Below, piece by piece: positions 32,570 to 44,200 of a stretch of 64,000 nt of DNA. Below the pieces are notes generated by a model. It did no database searches, was not told the origin of the DNA, and saw only the letters and a program-made list of their open reading frames with translations. Every line of letters starts with the position of its first letter. Position 1 is the first letter of the stretch. The position numbers and the translations under genes were made by a program. This DNA comes from Microstegium vimineum (taxonomy: Eukaryota; Streptophyta; Magnoliopsida; Poales; Poaceae): assembly GCA_022036555.1 (NCBI GenBank), contig CM039123.1, positions 8,929,217 through 8,993,216 of the forward strand, in the 5' to 3' direction.

Positions 32570-34886
32570 ATGCCCAAGCCCCACTACGCCGCTTCCTCAC
32601 CTCCGCATCCGCCGCCGCAGCAGCCGCCGCTCCTCCCGCTCGCGCTCGTCCCGCCGCGGCAGTGCCCGCTTGCCGCGGCCCTGCTGGCGCTGCTCTCGCT
32701 ACTGCTCGCCACCGCGCTCTGGCTCCTCCTCGTGCTCTCCCCGTCCCAGGGGGCGCCTCCCGCTGCCTCTGAGCACTCGGCGCTGTCGGATGCGGGCGCT
32801 GCGGCCGCGGGCCCCGGCGCGGTCTCGCCTCTCTCGCTCCGCCACATCGTCTTCGGTATCGCGGGGTCGGCGCATCTCTGGCCGCGCCGCCGCGAGTACG
32901 TCCGCCTGTGGTGGGACCCCGCCGCGATGCGCGGCAACGTCTGGCTCGACGCGGGCGCACCCGCCGCGCCGGGGCCTAGCGCACCCTGGGAGGGCTCCCT
33001 CCCGCCGATCCGGGTGTCCGAGGACACCTCGCGGTTCAGGTACACCAACCCAACGGGCCACCCGTCGGGGCTCCGGATCGCACGCATCGCCGCTGAGGCC
33101 GTGCGGCTCGTCGGCGGAGGGGCCGGCGCGCGGTGGGTCGTGCTTGTCGACGACGACACCGTGCTGTGCGCGGACAACCTGGTCGCCGTGCTCAGCAAGT
33201 ACGACTGGAGGGAGATGGTGTACGTTGGGGCGCCGTCCGAAAGCCACTCCGCCAACACCTACTTCAGCCATAGCATGGCTTTCGGAGGTGGTGGCGTCGC
33301 GCTCAGCTTCCCACTCGCCGCTGCTCTCGCGCAGACGCTCGACGTGTGCATCGAGAGGTACCCCAAGCTGTATGGAAGCGACGATCGACTCCATGCCTGC
33401 ATTACGGAGTTCGGTGTGCCCTTATCCCGCGAATACGGATTCCACCAGGTATCTAGCTTACCCTCCAACATTTTGCCGGGATTGAATTGTAAAGCTAGTG
33501 CCTACAACTCTGATCACCTGATCCAGTTATTATTGCTTTACTATTGTGCTATGCGGGACTTCCTCATAAACTAGTTCTCAGCCACAGACACATTCTATGT
33601 GTAAACACCCCCCAAAAAAATGTTTGAACTCTTCATGAATCATTCCCAATGTAGAGGTTTGGTCTTGATATTGGATGGCTCTGTTAATTTTTTCAAACTT
33701 TACCATTTCAGTGATACTTGTTTCATTAGGGCATAAAGGAAGGCAATGCTTTCTACTGTTGCCCCATCTGAGCTGGTCAATCATATCATTGATTGTGTTT
33801 CAACAAAAGTAGGGCATTGCCAGAGTGGTTATGACAGTGAAAGAAAAGTTTGGTAGGACTTGAAGGTTACTTTTGTTCGGACTCTTTCCTTCCCTGGACA
33901 CTTTTGCCAGGATTCGCTTGGTTATTCTACAGTACTGTCTCTGTCTCTCAAATCTTTCAATGCCACTCTGCGAAAATTGGCAGTGGATGCCCTTGAGAAT
34001 GATAATAGCTTATTACTAGAAAATGTTTTGTTTTCTGCTATCATAATAAAAAAATCAGATTGATTTTCAGCTTCGTTAGTCTGAGTATGTATGCTGATGA
34101 ATCCATCCATCCTTCTAATGTTGTTTTTTCTTGTCATATATCAGTGGGATATCAGAGGTAATGCTCATGGGTTATTGGCATCTCATCCAATTGCTCCTTT
34201 CATCAGTATCCACCATGTGGAGCTTGTGGACCCCATATACCCTGGATTGAACTCTCTTGAGAGTCTGGAGCTGTTTACGAAGGCTATGAAAATGGAACCC
34301 ATGAGCTTCCTGCAGCGCTCAATTTGTTACGATCAAAGCCAAAAGCTTACGTTTGCTATCTCGTTGGGCTATGTTGTTGAAGTATACCCCAATGTTCTTC
34401 TTCCTCGTGATTTGGAGCGATCGCAACGTACTTACATTGCTTATAATAGGATGAGTCAGAGAACTGAATTTGATTTTGACACTAGAGATGTTCAGAAGTC
34501 TTTATGCAAGAAGCCAATCTTATTTTTCTTGAAGGATGTCTGGAAGGATGGAAACATAACTAGGGGATCTTACGCACGATCAAGTGCTAGGGATGACCTC
34601 AAAAGAAAGGTGTTTTGCTTCCGGTCACCCCCTTTACCTGATATAGATGAGATCCAAGTTTCTTCGTCTCCATTAAGCAAGCGTTGGCATCTGGTTTGTA
34701 CTATCATTCCTTAACAGTACCTCATTGCCTCTCTTAATTATTTACAAGTGCTAAGTTACCATTTTACTGATATAGGCACCAAGAAGGTTGTGCAGTGCAC
34801 TTAAAGGATCTATTGATGGTACTCTGTTTATGTTTGTTCGGCAATGTGGACATGGAACATTTGGTTCAGCTTCTGATTCCTTATGA
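32570..34886 (+). CDS. DUF604/GT31-like glycosyltransferase, type II membrane protein
   Basis: Exons are 32570-33448, 34145-34693 and 34776-34886, joined by introns GTATCT...TATCAG and GTTTGT...TATAG in phase 0, giving 512 residues. Residues 1-33 are a Pro-rich cytosolic tail and 34-56 one membrane anchor. A lumenal domain follows with LRHIVFGIAGS (89-100), the metal-binding acidic triplet in VVLVDDDTVLC (194-196), AFGGGGVALS (237-246) and GSDDRLHACITEFGVPL. This is the order of plant Fringe-like DUF604 proteins, presumed Golgi glycosyltransferases; donor and acceptor are unknown. The C-terminal APRRLCSAL segment is the usual family ending. I chose the ATG at 32570 because the membrane anchor then follows at a normal distance. 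Earlier in-frame ATGs at 32414 and 32426 would add a basic leader. A copia element lies about 310 bp after the stop. Confidence 0.9.
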
Positions 34887-35195
34887 CTGATGGGAAACAG
34901 AGATGTATATTTTCGGTCCAGATGATACCTGGAAGATGTAGTTACCACCCTACATTCTTTGAGTCAAGTGTCATTGGGGCTCTTTTTCTGCCTCAAACGC
35001 TTGGCAGTAGCCAACTGCTTGTTATAATTGGTAGTTACTGAAGGTAGTTTCTGTATCCTCTCTTAGTGGATTACATTTTAAAATAGCATGTTAGTGTTAA
35101 GCATGAGAAGTACCTGTGTCCTATAAGGCACTTTATAGCATAAAACAATAAGATGGTTCTCAGCCTAATACAGTTTGCTGTTGCCAGCCTAATAC
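34887..35195 (+). other. 3' UTR/downstream DNA of the GT31 gene
   Basis: No coding signal. It runs directly into the copia LTR. The 3' UTR may continue beyond the element after 40721. Confidence 0.5.
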
Positions 35196-35398
35196 TGTTA
35201 GAATAGGCGCCCTTTGGGCTGGTCAGGACCCTAATGGGCTGACCTTGTGTCAGCCGCCCAGGACTGTTTGGGCTAGATAGATATGGCAGGCTAGATAGAT
35301 ACGGCAAGGACTCTTGATCCTTGCCTGTATATATATATGTAATTGTACCTTGCCTCATATCAATCAATCCAATCTATTCCTGATTATACTTTCCTTCA
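35196..35398 (+). repeat. 5' LTR of the copia element
   Basis: It runs from TGTTAGAATAGG to TTTCCTTCA and contains GTATATATATATGTAA as a likely promoter element. It matches 40516-40716 except at 35251 (C/T), 35372 (A/T) and one extra TA. Confidence 0.95.
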
Positions 35399-35411
35399 CT
35401 GTAATCAGAGC
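35399..35411 (+). other. Primer binding site
   Basis: CTGTAATCAGAGC directly follows the LTR and resembles the initiator-Met tRNA primer site TGGTATCAGAGC used by copia elements. Confidence 0.7.
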
Positions 35412-35554
35412 CTAGGTCAATTTTTTTCTCTCTCTTCCGCTGCCCTAACCCGCGCGTCGGCTCCCCTTGCCGCGCGTTCCTTCCGCTGCCCGCGCGCCGG
35501 CTCCTCGCCGTGCTGCGCCCCCTTCCCTCCCCTTGCGCACGCCCGCACAACCAG

Positions 35555-38500
35555 ATGGCGACAACGCCTCCCTCCCCCAAGGGCCCCAAGGGCCAGCCCG
35601 TCGATGCCGAATCCTCTGCTACCTTCCAGGAGGATGACATCGCGCAGCGGCAGGCCGAGGCTCAGCGCCTGGAGCACGAACGCCTGGCTGCGCGCGACGC
35701 CGCCCTGCTCCGCGCGAAGGAGGCCGAGGACGAAGCCGCTGCTGCCGCCGCGGAGCGTGACGCGGCCGCCCAGCGCGGGCGCGATGCTCTGGCTCGCGCG
35801 GCTCAGGCCCGCGCCGCCGCTGCAGCCGCCAGCCCACCCACGGGGCCCTCTGGTCCCCCCCTGGCAGTGCCCCTACACCCACCGTCGATCTCCGCGCTGC
35901 CATGCTTCATCATGAAGCCGTGGCTCTGTTGCAGCTCCACTCCCAGGCGGTCGCCGTCAACAACATCCGCAATCACGTCACTACTCTCTTGGACGTCGAC
36001 TCCGACAACTTCAACCGGTGGCGTGATCAGTTCTTGCTCATCCTTGGCAAGTTCTCCCTGCGGGATCACGTCACCGCGGAGCCCCCAGTCCCGATTTCTC
36101 CCGACTGGGATCGGATGGATTGCGTCGTCAAGGCGTGGATCATCGCCACCCTCACCGACGATCTGGCAGAGATCATCTCCGCCCAAGGCTCCACCGCCTG
36201 CCATGCTTGGCTTGCTGTCGAGTCTCAGTTCCTCGGCAACCGAGAGGCTCGCTCCATCCACCTGGAGACGCGTTTCCGGAACTTCGTTCAGGGCGATCTT
36301 TCTGTCACCGAGTACTGCCGCCAGTTGAAGAAGATGGCGGACGATCTCAACGCCCTCGGCGAGGCCGTGACCGACCGGACCCTTGTCCTCAACGTCATTC
36401 GCGGCCTCAACGAGCGTTTCAGTCATGTCGGCACGCTCCTCCGTCGCACACGTCCCTTCCCTTCCTTCCTGGAAGCACGCGACGACCTCATCCTCGAAGA
36501 GCTCACCTTGGCGAACAGGAAGGACGCTCCCGCCACCGCTCTCGCTGCCACCTCTACGCCCAACACCTCCAGCAGCACTCCTGCGCCCTCCGGCTCGGGT
36601 TCCAGCAATGCTGGGGGCAGCTCCAAGCCCTTCAACAACCGCCGCAACAAGCGCAACGGCGGCAACAAAGGCAGCAGTAGCGGCGGTGGTGGCCAGGGGA
36701 CGCGACCTCCTGCTGGTGGCAACCAGCAGCAGTCCACCAGCACGCAGCAACAGCAGCAGCCTGCCCCCGGTGGTGGTCGCTCCTGGCCCAACTACTACAA
36801 CCCCTGGATGGGCTCGATCCAGATGTGGCCAGGAGGCCCCCTCCCTCCGTTAGCACCGATCCCGGTGCCCCCTCACCTCCAGGCGCAGCAACAGCAGGCG
36901 CACCAGCAGGCGCTCCTTGCACAGCAGCAGCAGCAGGCCTTCATCACCCACAGCCAGGCTGCTGCCCCTGACGGTGCTGCACACTGGGTTGCCCCCGGGT
37001 ACTACAACCCCGTGGCTGGCCTTCCCTCCTGGGATCCGACGGCGCTTGCCTCCGCCTTCAGCACCACGTCCCTGACTCCACCTTTGTCCGGCGACTGGTA
37101 TTTCGACTCAGGTGCTACCTCCCACATGACATCCCAGTCCTCCTCTCTTTCACATATTCTTCCTTCGCGGTATCCTACTCCTTCATCTATTGTCGTAGGT
37201 AATGGTTCCGTCATGCCTGTCACTGCTACTGGTTTTACAGAGTTGTCTCCTTCTTTGCGTCTTAATAATGTTCTTGTGTCACCACAACTTATTAAGAATC
37301 TCATCTCTGTCCGTCAATTTACTATTGACAATAATTGTTCTGTGGAGTTTGACCCCGCTGGTTGTTCTGTGAAGGTTCTTCCCTCCCGGACCGAGATCGT
37401 CAGGTGCAATAGCTCCGGGCCGCTGTACCCTCTGCGTCTACCTCCAGCTCACTCCCTTGTCGCTCAGGCTTCTTCCCCGCTGTGGCACCGGCGACTTGGC
37501 CACCTTGGTCATGAGGCGTTGTCCAAACTTGCGTCCAGCACTTCGTGCCATATTAGTGATTGTTCAGATTTGTGTCATGCTTGTCAGTTAGGGCGTCATG
37601 TTCGTTTGCCCTTTTATGCGTCCACCTCTCGTGCGTCTAGCAAGTTTGATCTCATTCATTGTGATCTGTGGACCTCCCCGATTGTCATTGTCTCTGGTTA
37701 TAAATATTACTTGGTTATACTTGACGACTGCACTCATTACTTGTGGACATTTCCTTTGCGCCTCAAATCTGACACTTTCAGCACGCTGGCTCAGTTCATC
37801 GCCCATGTCTCCACTCAATTTGACACACGTGTCAAGTCGGTCCAGTGCGACAATGGGAAAGAGTTCGACAACTCGAGTACTCGCCACTTCTTCCTCGCTC
37901 AAGGCATCCATCTTCGCATGTCCTGCCCCTACACCTCGTCTCAGAACGGTAAAGCTGAACGCATTATTCGTACCATCAATAATGTCATTCGCTCACTGCT
38001 CTTTCAGGCATCTATGCCTCCCTCCTATTGGGTGGAGGCCCTCTCCACAGCCACTGTCCTCCTTAACATATTGCCTACCAAAACTCTCCAGCTCTCTACG
38101 CCCCACTTTGCATTATTTGCAAAGCTGCCTACGTATGATCATCTTCGGGTTTTTGGTTGCAAATGTTATCCAAACATATCTGCCACCACACCTCACAAAC
38201 TCACTCCCAGGTCTGCTCTCTGTGTCTTTTTAGGCTACTCCTCCCACCATAAAGGATACCGCTGCCTTGACCTTTCCAACAATAGAGTTATCATCTCCAG
38301 GCACGTCATCTTTGATGAAACGGCCTTTCCCTTTGCTGAACGTCATGGTCCTAGCACCCCGGCCGACCTCGAGTTTCTTGATTTTACTGATGATGTGGTG
38401 CCAGCTCCTATTGGACCCTCGCCCACTTTGTTTCCTGCAGGCACGTCTCCCAGCACCTCCGACGCTCCTGCTGTCCCTGCCGGTCCTCGTGTGGTCGACC

Positions 38501-40497
38501 TTGGGGCACCTCCTGGCGACACCAGCGCCCCTGCCGGTCACTCTGTGACTGTGCCTGGGGCTCCCGAGGCTGCTGATGCCTTCCCGGTGCCGACGCTCTA
38601 CATCCCACCGGCGCTCCGGTCACCGGGGCCTCCTTTCGCGCCACGCGCGGCATCCGAGACGGGGCCTCTCTACGTCCCGCCAGCCCGAAGGGCTGGCGCG
38701 TCGTCACCTACGTCGTCGACGGGTTCAGCGCCACCACAGGCGCCCCGCGGGCCTCCGCCCGGATTTCCGCCTCTTCGCCCCGAGCGCCTCTTCGAGCACC
38801 ACTACAGCCGCCGGCCTCGACCTCCACCTGTGCCCGCACCGCCAAGTACTACTGCTGCCTTGCCTAAGGGTGCCATTCCTGTTCGCCCCGTGAGCAACCA
38901 GCATGCCATGGGCTCGCGGGCGAAGAGTGGTTTTCGGATGCCGGCCACTTATCACACCGTCTCGCTCTCTCCAGTGCCGAAGACTTTCCGCAGTGCTCTT
39001 GCCGACCCCAATTGGCGAGCGGCTATGGAAGAACACCGTGCCCTTCTGCAGAATGACACCTGGGCTCTCGTACCTCGCCCCCCTCGGGCCAATGTTGTCA
39101 CTGGCAAGTGGATCTTCCGACATAAGTTCAAGTCTGATGGTTCCCTTGAGAGGTACAAGGCCCGCTGGGTACTCCGTGGTTTCACTCAACGTCCTGGTGT
39201 GGATTTTGATGAGACTTTCAGTCCGGTGGTGAAGCCTGCTACTGTCCGCACAGTGCTCTCGCTGGCTCTTTCGCGCAACTAGCCCATCCACCAGCTCGAC
39301 GTTAAGAATGCCTTTCTCCATGGGACTCTGAATGAGACAGTGTATTGCCAGCAGCCCTCCGTGTTTGAGGATCCTACCCGTCCTGAGTATGTCTGCCTGC
39401 TCAAGAAGTCCCTCTACGGCCTCAAGCAGGCCCCACGTGCTTGGTACAGTCGAATGGCTACCTATCTTCTGTCCATCGGTTTTGTTGAAGCTAAGTCAGA
39501 TACATCCCTCTTCATTTACCATCGCGGCTCCGACACAGCTTACTTGTTGCTCTATGTGGATGACATTGTCCTCACAGCTTCCTCTTCTGATCTTCTTCGG
39601 CGGATCATCTCAGCCCTGCAGCGAGAGTTTGCCATGAAAGATCTGGGAGAATTGCATCACTTCCTCGGTATGCAGGTTCAGCGAAGCAGTGCTGGTTTAC
39701 TCCTCTCCCAGCGACAGTACATGTTGGATATTCTGGATCGCGCTGGTATGGCAGAATGCAAGCCTTGCTCTACTCCAGTTGACACCAATCCGAAGATTGC
39801 TGCAGCTGACGGGGCCCAAGTGTCTGATGCCACAGACTTTCGCAGTCTTGCTGGCGCTCTACAGTATCTGACATTCACCCGCCCGGACATTGCGTACGCC
39901 GTTCAGCAAGTGTGCCTTCATATGCACGCCCCTCGAGAGCCTCATCTTGCTGCCCTGAAGCGGATTCTCCGGTATATCCGAGGCACACTTCACCTTGGTC
40001 TACTGCTGCGACCATCTTCCTCTACGGATCTTGTCGTCTACACCGATGCTGATTGGGCTGGTTGTCCAGACACTCGCAAGTCCACCTCGGGCTATGCGGT
40101 GTTCCTTGGTGATAACTTAGTCTCCTGGTCATCCAAGCGGCAGAACACAGTATCAAGATCCAGTGCTGAAGTTGAGTATCGCGCAGTGGCTAATGGAGTT
40201 GCAGAAGCCACCTGGCTGCGACAGCTTCTCATCGAGCTGCACACGCCCCTTCGGCGCGCCACGCTGGTGTATTGTGACAACATCAGCGCAGTCTACATGT
40301 CCTCCAATCCAATTCAGCATCAGCGTACCAAGCACATTGAGATTGATCTTCACTTCGTTCGAGAGCGAGTTGCCATTGGTGATCTCCGTGTCCAGCATGT
40401 TCCTACCACTTCACAATATGCGGATATCTTCACCAAAGGGCTGCCTTCTTCGGTCTTCACGGAGTTTCGGTCCAGTCTAAACGTGCAAAGTGGCTGA
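35555..40497 (+). pseudogene. Copia gag-pol polyprotein with one frameshift and one stop
   Basis: Gag starts at ATG 35555 with a Glu/Ala/Arg-rich coiled coil. Near 35845-35880, beside a C run, the frame shifts by one. Gag then continues (NFNRWRDQFLLIL near 36008) into a Gln- and Pro-rich linker. Protease has DSGATSH at 37105. Integrase has Asp in HCDLW (about 37660), Asp in CDNGKEF (about 37847) and Glu in NGKAERI (about 37950). RT begins near 39000 and keeps YVDD at 39553-39564. RNase H follows with DADWAG and SSAEVEY. A TAG at 39280-39282 stands where RT has Trp. The frame resumes at once and ends at 40497. All catalytic residues look intact, so the copy died recently or could be rescued only in trans. 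Confidence 0.93.
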
Positions 40498-40504
40498 CGT
40501 TTGG

Positions 40505-40515
40505 ACTGGGGGGTG
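40505..40515 (+). other. Polypurine tract of the copia element
   Basis: A G-rich tract (GACTGGGGGG) lies directly before the 3' LTR. Confidence 0.75.
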
Positions 40516-40716
40516 TGTTAGAATAGGCGCCCTTTGGGCTGGTCAGGACCCTAATGGGCTGACCTTGTGTTAGCCGCCCAGGACTGTTTGGGCTAGATAG
40601 ATATGGCAGGCTAGATAGATACGGCAAGGACTCTTGATCCTTGCCTGTATATATATGTAATTGTACCTTGCCTCATATCAATCAATCCATTCTATTCCTG
40701 ATTATACTTTCCTTCA
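40516..40716 (+). repeat. 3' LTR of the copia element
   Basis: It is a near-identical partner of 35196-35398. It ends TTTCCTTCA and is followed by the AATAC target duplication. Confidence 0.95.
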
Positions 40717-40721
40717 AATAC

Positions 40722-41650
40722 AATGTGCTTGATGCAATCATTTTATTGTTTTTTGCCACCTTGTTATCTACAGGGCATCTACTGCCAAGAACAGATTTAG
40801 CCATCATTCGTGGGCTAATATTTTAACAGCTTCAATTTCAACATGAATGAGATATGGAAATGCTATGTAATAAAGTTCACAACTATATCATTTTTTACTT
40901 GGGAAATGCCTTGTGTGCTGCACCCTAGTTTCTGGAGTTCCAAACTAATTTCATGTGCACCACATAGTTAATTTAATGACCATAATTGTCCTTAATGTTC
41001 TATTTTCATACCTTGCTTTCAGAATTATACACACTTTTTACACAGTTGCCTTCTGTTGCCTAATTCAACATGATGCAAAACGAATGCTGCTCTCATATTA
41101 GTTATGCCAACAGGCACCTTTAATAAATTGCCATAATAACTATTTTTTTTACTATTTTGCTTATTTTCTGAATTCTGAAAGATGGTGCTGTTATTTTTAA
41201 TCTTTCTGCACAAAGACATTCTGTCTGTGCAATTGTTACTGTAACTATCCTTGAACTTGACTCTTGCTCTTGGTATGAACAGGATAGGCCTCCTTTGCCA
41301 ATTTTCTTTGACTTTCCTTTGCCAGCAATACTTGTCTAGTTTTATTGTAGGAAGCAAAGGTCTTTAGGGGTTTATACAAATTAATTCATCCTTTTACTTA
41401 GAAGGATAAAACTTCTTTGTTTTAAACCATGGAGTCTAGTTCAAGCCTATTTTTTCTTTCGATGAAATAGGATTCTAGAGGGATATATAGATGTGCATGT
41501 TGCTAACAAACAGGAAGGTATCATAAAACAACAATATGTTTGCTGATTGGAGAACAGGGATTCATTCTGTTCACAGAATAACTGTCTAACTTTTATAATT
41601 CCTGGTTAGTGTATTGTAGTGCTGTAAGGTTGTAGGAGGCTGAGTCATTG
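40722..41650. other. AT-rich DNA after the copia element
   Basis: No gene is recognised. Before the insertion it was contiguous with 34887-35195, so part may belong to the GT31 gene's 3' UTR or a downstream intron. Confidence 0.4.
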
Positions 41651-41653
41651 TTA

Positions 41654-42570
41654 GAGCAACTCCAGCAGGGCCCCTACTTGAGCCCTCATAGCTAAATATG
41701 GGTGCCCCGGCCAAAAGCACAACTCCAATATGACCCTTACTAGAGACCTTAAATTTTGGGTGGGCACCCAAATCCTCCCTCCGGCCCTCATTTCTGGGGG
41801 TCTTCCCCTGTCCTCAAATGATGGTTGCGATCGTTCTCCTTCCCGCATGCTCGCGGAAGGACGCCGGACCTTCGCTGCTGACGTCAGCTGAGGCCAGCAC
41901 CTTCTCAACCCCCAGCCTCCTCGTTAAAGGCCTCTTTGGTCTCCTTCTCGTGAACCCACTCGCTGCTCGTTGCGATGGCGACGAGGCAGGCGGCAACAGG
42001 TGCGGAGGAGTGGCGCGGCATGGGTGGATGAGCAGATGAGCAGAGGAGCAACACGGAGGAGGAGCAGCGCAGATCCTCCCGGTGACATCTGGTATCATCT
42101 CTAGATGCTTTGTGTCAGTGTCCATCAAATAGTATGTGAGGGCTCCTGCTGGAGCCGGTGTAAAAACTCGACCTACGGGGGGTATGACGGTTCCTAGGCA
42201 TTGCATTAAGAAGACGACCTTCTCATGCAGCCATGTAGGTTGAGAAAACCCTCTAACCCCTGCCTCGCCCATACACAGGGGCACCGTAAGCCATGTGAGA
42301 CCGACCACGACCGGAGCCGGGCCTTAGACCTGTGCTTTGTGCTTTGGCGTGAGACAGATGAGTGGATTTTTCTTAACCCCAGACTGAAAAATCGCTCTCA
42401 TGGAGAGTCGAATTCAGGACATGAGGAGTGTTACTCAAGCCAACTAACCAACCCAGCTAGGGGCCCATTCGTTGCTGGAGCAGATGCAAAAAATCAAGCT
42501 CTCAAAAATGAGGGGAGCCCTCAAAACAAAAGTAGGGGTCCTGGTTAGAGGGCTCTTGCCGGAGTTGTTC
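41654..42570. mobile_element. TIR transposon of about 0.9 kb, Harbinger-like
   Basis: The left end GAGCAACTCCAGCAGGGCCC and the reverse complement of the right end GAACAACTCCGGCAAGAGCC are imperfect inverted repeats. The flanks are TTA on the left and TGA on the right, so a 3-bp duplication is only partly supported. Inner ends also pair (GCACCC/GGGAGCCCTC-type blocks). There is no transposase. A SINE is nested inside. Confidence 0.6.
42156..42472 (-). mobile_element. tRNA-derived SINE, about 317 bp, nested in the TIR element
   Basis: The minus strand reads GGGTTGGTTAGTTGGCTTGA (A-box region) and GAATTCGACTC (B box, 42405-42415), then a tRNA-unrelated body ending GGTCGAGTTTTTACACC. A 9-bp TGCTGGAGC flanks both sides (42147-42155 and 42473-42481). 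The long body resembles maize-type SINEs whose 3' ends are shared with a LINE, which is family knowledge. Confidence 0.75.
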
Positions 42571-43641
42571 TGATATAGAGTAAATGATTTCTTTGCATGG
42601 ATGATCGATCTAGTTGAATCCATGCATTTGCTCCTCCATAGCTGATCACTGGTCTAGTTAACAGTCATATTGATGATCAACCTGTTTCCGGGCAGAATTT
42701 GGGGAAAATGTTTGTATTAATTCAATCATTTGGCCATAAACATTCCTGTTAGTTGAAAAATGATTTAACCTGAAAGTGCAGCACTGAAGTTCATCTTCTT
42801 CTCTAGTGTATGTCCCCAATATTGAATAGCTTGCACAAGGTTTCTTTTCTTAAGCTCAACAATTATAAACTAAAAACCTATAGAAGCATCTAGAGATAAC
42901 ATAAAAGCCCAATTATGAGCTAGTTCCTTGGTTAGAAGGTTGCAAGTCAATTTTCTGTTATCAGGTATATTTTTTCAAATACTGTGCTTGCTGGAAAGTG
43001 TTCACAATCACAGCATTGCATGGAATCTATCTGAATCATAAAAGGAGCACTTATTTTAGAAATCTTATATGCCTGCTAAGGTCAAGATTTGTTTTCCTAT
43101 TGTATTTTGGGTTTTCCAAAGACTTCCATCTTATTATAATTTGTAAAAGAAATTAAGATCTTTTCAAGTAAATATGCATCATTGGCCGAAAAAAAATCAA
43201 AAGAAAAGTCCAAATGCTTTACATAATTGAGATTGATTATTTGGAAACTTATTTCCCTTCTGTAACAAGATCTTTCAAGATTTGTGTTTGCATGTGTTGG
43301 TGCTAACTGTTTCTCAAATGTTTTTTTTTTCCTTTCTTGTTTCCATGTAATGCTCGCCAGTCACTTCATGCTGTGCTTGCATACATGCTAATCTGTTAGC
43401 AAAGTTGTGTGTTGTCTTTGTTGGTTTTAGTGGAAAAAATCAGTCTAAATATTCTAGAAGTGTACAATTTGCCAAATTGAGTTGAGCTTTCTGAAATTGC
43501 CTTTTGTAGCAGTTACTGACAGAAGAAACTTTGCAGAAAAGACTTGCTGGAGATTTTCGCTTTGGAATCTCAATGTGGCTGGTGTCTGATACTTGGAGTC
43601 TGAGGCCTAGTGAAGAGGCCTTTGACTAAAGCTGCGGTTGG
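42571..43641. other. AT-rich DNA, no gene identified
   Basis: It has intron- or intergenic-like composition. A T run lies at 43321-43331. Around 43510-43620 composition is more exon-like, but no frame or domain stands out. Confidence 0.4.
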
Positions 43642-43836
43642 TGAGAACTAACTGTCTGGTTTCATTCTCGAGACANNNNNNNNNNNNNNNNNNNNNNNNN
43701 NNNNNNNNNNNNNNNNNNNNNNNNNNNNNNNNNNNNNNNNNNNNNNNNNNNNNNNNNNNNNNNNNNNNNNNNNNNGTTTCATTTCGAGACAAGTTGGTAG
43801 GCTGAGAACTAACTGTCTGGTTTCATTCTCGAGACC
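43642..43836. repeat. Tandem repeat interrupted by the assembly gap
   Basis: GAGAACTAACTGTCTGGTTT plus CATTCTCGAGAC occurs at 43642-43674 and again at about 43804-43835. A partial copy lies next to the N run. The gap probably hides more copies. Confidence 0.8.
43676..43775. other. Assembly gap, 100 N
   Basis: 100 undetermined bases, a conventional placeholder. Confidence 0.99.
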
Positions 43837-44159
43837 AGTTTACTCACGTTCGTGGATTCTCCATGAAGTGTGTGAAATCAGGTAAGAATAGTAATATGTT
43901 AGTCGTGGGTTTTAGTGTTGTAATCCTGTAACCGTTCTTCATAGTTGATATACCCTAGTTAGGTTGTGAAACGGTGCAGCGGCGAGGGATAACCCATTCA
44001 ATCTATTCTTTCATGTGACGTTTCAAAAACCTTCCTGTCCAATGCCTTCTCCTGTGGAAGGGAGCATTAACGACATTTGAGCAATTGACTTTAGAATTTG
44101 GAGTTTTGGACTTATCTAGTCCTAGATGGCTAGATTCATCTCCACACATGTTGAAACTT

Positions 44160-44161
<2 letters not shown>
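43837..44161. other. Intergenic DNA, no gene identified
   Basis: It has transcript-end-like composition (TGTAATCCTGTAACCG near 43920) but no supported gene. Confidence 0.3.

Positions 44162-44199
<38 letters not shown>
44162..44199 (+). repeat. Poly(G) run of 38
   Basis: 38 consecutive G between CTTTT and AGCTTTC. Such runs are rare in plant genomes and could form G-quadruplexes, or may be a sequencing artefact. Confidence 0.95.

Positions 44200-44200
<1 letters not shown>

Larger units (their letters stand above)
35196..40716 (+). mobile_element. Ty1/copia retrotransposon, nearly intact, Ale/Retrofit-like
   Basis: Two LTRs of 203 and 201 bp bound a gag-pol reading frame in the order protease, integrase, RT, RNase H, which defines Ty1/copia. 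A perfect 5-bp target duplication AATAC flanks it (35191-35195 and 40717-40721). The primer site reads CTGTAATCAGAGC and the polypurine tract is GACTGGGGGG. The short LTRs and 5.5-kb length fit the Ale/Retrofit lineage (inference). The LTRs differ by two substitutions and one TA indel. Two lesions block translation: a frameshift in early gag and a stop in RT. Confidence 0.95.

Noticed and set aside
32526..33485. A 319-codon Arg/Ser-rich frame overlapping the GT31 gene
   Set aside because: It is an out-of-frame shadow of the GC-rich first exon. The other frame carries the membrane anchor, the DDD motif and correct splice phases.
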